This document shows positions 60,083 to 64,000 of a stretch of 64,000 nt of DNA, piece by piece. The stretch lies in the NCBI RefSeq assembly GCF_012911935.1, contig NZ_JAAXLA010000022.1:28173-92172 (forward strand), given 5' to 3'. The stretch is from Pseudonocardia acidicola (GTDB lineage Bacteria > Actinomycetota > Actinomycetes > Mycobacteriales > Pseudonocardiaceae). Made by a program: the position numbers and the translations under genes. The notes below the pieces were generated by a model. That model did not search any database. It saw only the letters and a list, made by a program, of their open reading frames with translations, and was not told the origin of the DNA. The first letter of the stretch is position 1. Every line of letters starts with the position of its first letter.

Positions 60083-60403
60083 ATGGTTCCGCCGCCGAGT
60101 GCACTCGCACCTCTGCGCGTCGAACTCCTCGCCACCCGCCCCGCAGCGGAGTGGGCCACGGCCTGCATGGCGGCCGGGGCGCCGGCCGGAGTACTCGATG
60201 ATGTCGCCGGCGCCTTCCAGCCGGCCACCGATCTCGGCCTGGAGCCCGTGGTCACGCTCCCCCGCCCCGACGGGTCCACAGTTCGCCTCCCACGCAATCC
60301 CATCAGGCTCTCCGCGACGCCGCCGACCTACCGCTGCGCGCCGCCCCGACTCGGCGACCCGCGCGGTGATGACAGCAAGCCAGACGACGGAGACAGCCGA
60401 TGA
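60083..60403 (+). pseudogene. CoA-transferase family III (CaiB/BaiF) C-terminal scar
   Basis: The frame from ATG 60083 reads RPAAEWATACMAAGAPAGVL, DDVAGAFQPATDLGLEPVVT and RLPRNPIRLSATPPTYRCAP, then PRLGD. This is the last quarter of CaiB-like CoA transferases (usual PRNPIRLSATPPxYRxAPPRLGEHT). The catalytic Asp domain is missing, and after PRLGD the tail has drifted. The stop overlaps the nucleoside hydrolase ATG (ATGA), so translation of this scar may drive that gene. Confidence 0.65.
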
Positions 60404-61515
60404 CAGCACCGATGCCGTTGATCATCGACACGGACCCCGGCGTGGACGACACGTCCGCGCTGATACTGGCGCTGCTCGGCCCGGAGGTCGACGTCCGCGC
60501 CGTCACCGTCACGTTCGGCAACGTCAGCCGGGAGAAGACCTTCGCCAATGCGCGCCGCGTGCTCGCGCTCGCCGGGCGGACCGACGTGCTGGTCGCCGCG
60601 GGGGCGGTCCGCCCGCTGGTGCATGCGCAGGGGGAACTGGCCGCCGACTGGCACGGTGCCGACGGGCTCGGCGTGCGCTCGGCGGACTTCCCGGAGCCCG
60701 GCCCCGCCGACCCGCGCCCGGCCATCACCCTCATGGCCGATGTGCTGAGCGCATCCCCGGAGCCGGTGACGATCGTCTCCCTCGGCCCCATGACCAACAC
60801 CGCGCTGCTGCTGGCCGGCCACCCCGCACTGATCCCGCGGATCGCGCGCATCGTCGCCATGGGCGGGTCACTCGGCACCGGCAACACCCGGGGGGCCGGC
60901 GAGTTCAACGTCTACGCCGACCCCGAAGCCGCGCAGCGGGTGCTCACCCAGCCCGACGTCCCGGTGACGCTGGTGCCGCTCGACCTCACGATGCAGTGCC
61001 TGGCCGACGGCGCGTGGCTGGACGCGTTGGCCGCCGGGGGGCCGCGCTGCGCCGCGCTGGTCGGCACGGTGACGGTCTACCGGGAGATGTTCCGCGAGCG
61101 CTACGGCGTCGATGCGGCTGCACTGCACGACACACTGGCCGTGCTCGAGGCCATCACACCCGGCACGCTGCGCCCGAAACCCTTCCCGGTCAGCGTGGCG
61201 TGCACCCTCGGTCCGGCCCGCGGCATGACCGAGGCCGATCGCCGCCCCGATGCCCCGGCCCGCTGGTGCAGGTGGCGCTCGACGCCGATGTCCCCGCGGT
61301 CCCCTCCGAAACCCTGCGCCGGCTCATCACCCTCGGCTGACTCGGCGCGCCTCCCCGCACGCCTGCGGGTGCCAGGCCCTCGCGCCCACGAGGATGCCGC
61401 GTCTGCCGTCGCCGGGCTCCTGCTCCCCTCGACCGCCCGCCACAACGATCAGCAACCCGCATTTCGACACCGCGCGCCCAACGAGTTGGGCCCGAGAGAG
61501 AGGTTCTGCAGATGA
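60400..61515 (+). CDS. Inosine-uridine preferring nucleoside hydrolase, C-terminal frameshift
   Basis: The N-terminal 286 residues are a normal nucleoside hydrolase: IIDTDPGVDDTSALILALLG (Ca2+ site), VSLGPMTNTALLLAGHPALI, VAMGGSLGTGNTRGAGEFNV with the substrate Asn, and the catalytic His in AALHDTLAVLEAI. It splits ribonucleosides into base and ribose. After residue 286 (near 61257) the conserved tail continues only in the neighbouring frame (GPLVQVALDADVPAVPSETL, then RRLITLG, stop at 61340). One G appears to be missing in the run CCCCGGCCCG, giving a 371-aa product with an unrelated tail. With the base restored it would be 313 aa. Sequencing error or real mutation cannot be told apart here. 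Confidence 0.8.
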   Translation: MTAPMPLIIDTDPGVDDTSALILALLGPEVDVRAVTVTFGNVSREKTFANARRVLALAGRTDVLVAAGAVRPLVHAQGELAADWHGADGLGVRSADFPEPGPADPRPAITLMADVLSASPEPVTIVSLGPMTNTALLLAGHPALIPRIARIVAMGGSLGTGNTRGAGEFNVYADPEAAQRVLTQPDVPVTLVPLDLTMQCLADGAWLDALAAGGPRCAALVGTVTVYREMFRERYGVDAAALHDTLAVLEAITPGTLRPKPFPVSVACTLGPARGMTEADRRPDAPARWCRWRSTPMSPRSPPKPCAGSSPSADSARLPARLRVPGPRAHEDAASAVAGLLLPSTARHNDQQPAFRHRAPNELGPRERFCR

Positions 61516-62099
61516 GGTCCTTGAACGTGTTCTGCGGCTCCAGCCGGGGTCGCCGACCCGTCTATCTGCACGCCGTCGGTGAACTGGCGCGGGTTCTCGC
61601 CTCCGACGGGATTCGGCTCGTCTACGGCGGTAACTCGACGGGGACGATGGGGGCGTTGGCCGACGGCGTCCTGGAAGCCGGCGGTCAGGTCGTCGGCGTC
61701 ATCCCCGAACACGACTTCAGCCAGGGGTGGGCGCACGAGGGCCTGACCGAGCTGCATGTCGTCGACTCGATGCACGAGCGCAAGGCGCGCATGGCCGAGC
61801 TCTCCGACGGCTTCATCGCCCTGCCCGGCGGGCTCGGAACCCTCGACGAGTTCGCCGAGGCGATCACCTGGTTGCAGCTGGGGCTGCACCACAAACCGAC
61901 CGGGCTGTTGAACACCGCCGGGTACTACGATGCGCTGCTCCGGTTCTTCGACCACGCCGTGGCGGAGCGCTTCCTCCGAGAGGAGGACCGAGCGTTGATC
62001 CTGGCCGAGACCGAGGTGCGCCCGCTGCTGGACCTCATGCGGGCCTGGACACCCCGACAGGATCAGGGCTGGGTGCCTGCGGACGGCCCCGCTGCGTGA
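61512..62099 (+). CDS. LOG-family protein (nucleotide 5'-monophosphate phosphoribohydrolase)
   Basis: 195 aa. The conserved LNVFCGSSRG, RLVYGGNSTGTMGALADGVL, GVIPEHDF, SMHERKARM (catalytic Arg/Lys) and PGGLGTLDEF (PGGxGTxxE, residues 105-113) identify the LOG/TIGR00730 family. These enzymes hydrolyse cytokinin ribotides or purine nucleotides such as AMP to base and ribose 5-phosphate. A GAGAGAGAGG ribosome-binding tract precedes the ATG at 61512. It follows a nucleoside hydrolase, so the two may form a small purine or cytokinin-type salvage unit. Confidence 0.88.
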   Translation: MRSLNVFCGSSRGRRPVYLHAVGELARVLASDGIRLVYGGNSTGTMGALADGVLEAGGQVVGVIPEHDFSQGWAHEGLTELHVVDSMHERKARMAELSDGFIALPGGLGTLDEFAEAITWLQLGLHHKPTGLLNTAGYYDALLRFFDHAVAERFLREEDRALILAETEVRPLLDLMRAWTPRQDQGWVPADGPAA

Positions 62100-62209
62100 C
62101 CATGACCGACGCTCTCCCCGATCCGTGTGCGCCGCGACTCCCCCTTCCGAGGCGGCGTTGCGGCGCGTGCGGGACGCGTGCCTCACCGCTCACCGGGGGC
62201 CGGCCGGGC

Positions 62210-62330
62210 CTACGGCGCGACGTCGACATCCTCGACGGCCCACGTCGTGCCGCCGATCGCGGGCTGGACGCGCACACCCGTGCCGTCCTCGCGCCTGCGC
62301 CGGAGATCGAACCTGCCGCGGTCCTACCCC
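62210..62330 (-). pseudogene. Coding-like 3' remnant of unknown family
   Basis: In the 62100-62428 gap the minus strand has a frame ending at TAG 62210. It reads RFDLRRRREDGTGVRVQPAI, then GGTTWAVEDVDVAP. Composition and codon use look coding, but an in-frame stop lies just upstream and no start is present. I do not recognise the family. The rest of the gap shows nothing. Confidence 0.3.
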
Positions 62331-62428
62331 GGCGGACGACCCGGGCGGTCGCGGCCGGGCGACAGCCCGCGCCGTCGCTGACGTGAGGGGTGACGCGGCA
62401 CATCAGGCCGTACCAGCCTTGTCGAGGG

Positions 62429-63280
62429 CTACCGCCCCTTCAACGCTTGGCGTTGCCGTCCCAGAAGGTCGATCTCGCATTCCATGACGTCACCATCGGC
62501 GAGGTAGGGGAACCTGCCCGAGAGCGCGACCCCCTCCGGGGTCCCGGTACTGATCAGGTCGCCGGGTTCGAGGACCATGTACTGCGACAGCTCCCAGACG
62601 AGGTGCGCCACCGGGAAGATCATGTCGGCAGTGGTGGACGCCTGGCGCGGCTCCCCGTTCACCCAGGATCGCAGGCCGAGCGACTGCACGTCCGCCACCT
62701 CATCGGCAGGTACCAGCCACGGCCCCAGGGGGTTGAATGTCGCGCAGCTCTTACCCTTCGACCATTGCCCGCCCGACCGCTCCATCTGGAACGACCGCTC
62801 GGACACATCGTTCGCCACCGCGAATCCGGCGACGTGGGCCAGCGCATCGGCCGGTGAGTCGAGGTAGCTCGCCTGCTGCCCGATCACCACGGCGAGCTCG
62901 ACCTCCCAGTCGACCTTCGTGGCCCCGGGCGGAATCAGCACATCGTCATCCGGACCCACCACGGTATTCGGGTGCTTGAAGAAGATCACCGGCGCGGCGG
63001 GCGGCGCGGCGCCGGTCTCCGCGGCGTGCGCGGCGTAGTTCATGCCGATACAGATCACGGCCGACGGCCGGGCGATCGGAGGCCCCACACGCAGCCCCTC
63101 TGCGCTCAGGCGGGGCAGCCGTCCGGCGGCGAGCGCGTCGCGGGCACGCTCGATGCCGTTCCCGGCCAGGAAAGTGCCGTCGATGTCCGTGGTGAGCGCC
63201 GACAGGTCGTGGGTCGCCCCGTCCTCGTCCCGCACCACGGGGCGCTCGCGGCCCGCCGGGCCCAACCGCATCAGCTGCAC
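62429..63280 (-). CDS. Fumarylacetoacetate hydrolase (FAH) family protein
   Basis: 283 aa from GTG 63280 with GAAGGAG at good spacing. The FAH core shows VICIGMNYAAHAAETGA, VIFFKHPNTVVGPDDDVLIP, KVDWEVELAVVIG with the metal-binding Glu pair, GFAVANDVSERSFQMERSGG and GDLISTGTPEGVA. This is the subgroup with 2,4-diketo-3-deoxy-L-fuconate hydrolases and related acylpyruvate hydrolases, which cleave C-C bonds in diketo acids. It is co-directional with the GntR gene 25 bp upstream. No sugar dehydratase is visible, so the pathway continues beyond the window or is orphaned. Confidence 0.88.
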   Translation of the reverse strand: MQLMRLGPAGRERPVVRDEDGATHDLSALTTDIDGTFLAGNGIERARDALAAGRLPRLSAEGLRVGPPIARPSAVICIGMNYAAHAAETGAAPPAAPVIFFKHPNTVVGPDDDVLIPPGATKVDWEVELAVVIGQQASYLDSPADALAHVAGFAVANDVSERSFQMERSGGQWSKGKSCATFNPLGPWLVPADEVADVQSLGLRSWVNGEPRQASTTADMIFPVAHLVWELSQYMVLEPGDLISTGTPEGVALSGRFPYLADGDVMECEIDLLGRQRQALKGR

Positions 63281-63305
63281 GATGCACTCCTTCGTCGATC
63301 GGTCG

Positions 63306-63989
63306 TCATGGCTCCGCCGGCGCCGCGCCGGGGGCGGGCACCTGATGGCTGTCCAGCAGGGCGGACACGCGGGTCACCGTCGCCGTGAGGTGAGCGCGGA
63401 CACGGCGCTCCACCTCCTCGGCGGCGCTCCTCCTCGCCAACTGGATGATCTCGAGATGGTCCTGCCGGGCTTGTTCCCTGAGCTCGAAGTCGAAGGCCAC
63501 CGCGAAGCGCACATAGGGCTCGGACTGCACCCGCAGCGTGCGCACCAGCGCCGTGAGGCGCGGGCGCCGGCTCCCCGCAAGCAGGCAGAGGTGAAACGCC
63601 TCGTGCTTCCTTGCCCAATCGATCCCCGGCCGCGCAGCGCGAAGCGCATCGCCGGCCGTCTCGAGGGCGTCGAGGAACTCCTCGTCGGGGGACTCGCAGG
63701 CGAGGCGGGCCGCGAGTGACTCCAGAGGCGTGCGGATCTCGTAGATCTCCAGGAGTTCGGCGAGCGACGGCCGGAACACATGGGCCGTCCGGTTCCCGTC
63801 CTTGAGCAAGAGCCCCTCGGCGACGAGCCGGCTGACCGCTTCACGGACCGGCGTCCGGCTGACGCCGAGCCGCTCGGCGACCTCGTGCTCGCGTACCGGT
63901 GACCCGCCCTGGAGCCGACCGGCGAGGATCTCCTCGCGCAGCACTGCGGCAACTTGTTCGGCCGCCCCGCCGCCCCCCGCCCCACGCAT
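63306..63989 (-). CDS. GntR-family regulator, FCD (FadR) type
   Basis: 227 aa from ATG 63989 (GTG 63992 is an alternative). The winged HTH is QVAAVLREEILAGRLQGGSP, VREHEVAERLGVSRTPVREA and VSRLVAEGLLLKDGNRTAHV. The helical FCD ligand domain follows with LLEIYEIRTPLESLAARLAC, HEAFHLCLLAGSRRPRL and DHLEIIQLARRSAAEEVERR, keeping the metal-binding Asp/His positions. FCD regulators sense carboxylates or sugar acids and usually repress the adjacent genes, here the FAH-family hydrolase. Its promoter lies at or past the window edge. Confidence 0.9.
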   Translation of the reverse strand: MRGAGGGGAAEQVAAVLREEILAGRLQGGSPVREHEVAERLGVSRTPVREAVSRLVAEGLLLKDGNRTAHVFRPSLAELLEIYEIRTPLESLAARLACESPDEEFLDALETAGDALRAARPGIDWARKHEAFHLCLLAGSRRPRLTALVRTLRVQSEPYVRFAVAFDFELREQARQDHLEIIQLARRSAAEEVERRVRAHLTATVTRVSALLDSHQVPAPGAAPAEP

Positions 63990-64000
63990 CACCTGAGCAC

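Noticed and set aside
1..64000. CRISPR arrays, tRNA or rRNA genes, intact prophage or integrative element
   Set aside because: No regularly spaced repeats, cloverleaf-like sequences, integrase, terminase or conjugation genes were seen.

Overview
This window is high-GC actinobacterial DNA. GTG and TTG starts are frequent, ATGA/GTGA stop-start overlaps couple many genes, and families typical of Actinobacteria recur (F420/LLM-type flavoenzyme, PucR, MarR, SpoIIE phosphatase with STAS). A Pseudonocardia-like member of the Pseudonocardiaceae fits best, but that is an inference from gene content. I saw no rRNA, tRNA, CRISPR array, intact transposon or prophage.

Layout. 1-0.6 kb: start of an exopolysaccharide flippase gene and a relict of UDP-glucose dehydrogenase. 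0.9-8 kb: separate metabolic and transport genes (FAD monooxygenase, methyltransferase, DHA2 exporter, VOC protein, zinc-ribbon/lectin-like membrane protein). 8-20 kb: a cell-envelope and stress-like block. It holds a coupled deacetylase and two DMT transporters, a glycolipid-type glycosyltransferase, a GH15 glucoamylase, and an operon of SDR, two small membrane proteins, a gluconate-dehydrogenase-type subunit 3 and a GMC oxidoreductase. That operon is divergent from a MarR gene. A 35-bp nested palindrome lies between them, and its core recurs at 8160 near the deacetylase operon.

20.7-32.1 kb: one long minus-strand catabolic cluster with an LLM flavoenzyme, a DUF917 protein, a hydantoinase/oxoprolinase A subunit and two complete three-subunit molybdenum hydroxylases. 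It faces a PucR regulator. I read it as an uncharacterised pathway that hydroxylates and opens a heterocycle. 34-37.6 kb: Kup potassium transporter, an IS21 transposase relict, a MazEF toxin-antitoxin pair and a HapK-like protein.

37.7-46.4 kb: a second PucR, then GNAT acyltransferase, M20 deacylase and N-succinylamino-acid racemase, coupled as one operon. This is the gene set of the irreversible D-to-L amino acid conversion pathway. Next to it is an operon of an N-acyl-D-amino-acid deacylase and an MFS transporter, with a visible promoter and operator. 46.5-53.4 kb: a MarR-controlled acyl-CoA operon (ligase, crotonase, acetoacetyl-CoA-synthetase-like ligase, hydroxyacyl dehydrogenase, TIM-barrel amidohydrolase) that resembles hydroxycinnamate beta-oxidation clusters.

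54.2-59.7 kb: one 1826-residue protein carrying a histidine kinase, a receiver domain, PAS/GAF sensors, a PP2C phosphatase, an RsbW-like ATPase and a STAS domain. 59.7-64 kb: gene scars, a nucleoside hydrolase with a C-terminal frameshift, a LOG-family phosphoribohydrolase, and a FAH-family hydrolase with a GntR regulator.

A striking theme is gene decay. At least ten relicts can be read by eye, and two adjacent ones (42.4-43.4 kb) look like internal deletions that kept the reading frame and removed the catalytic cores.
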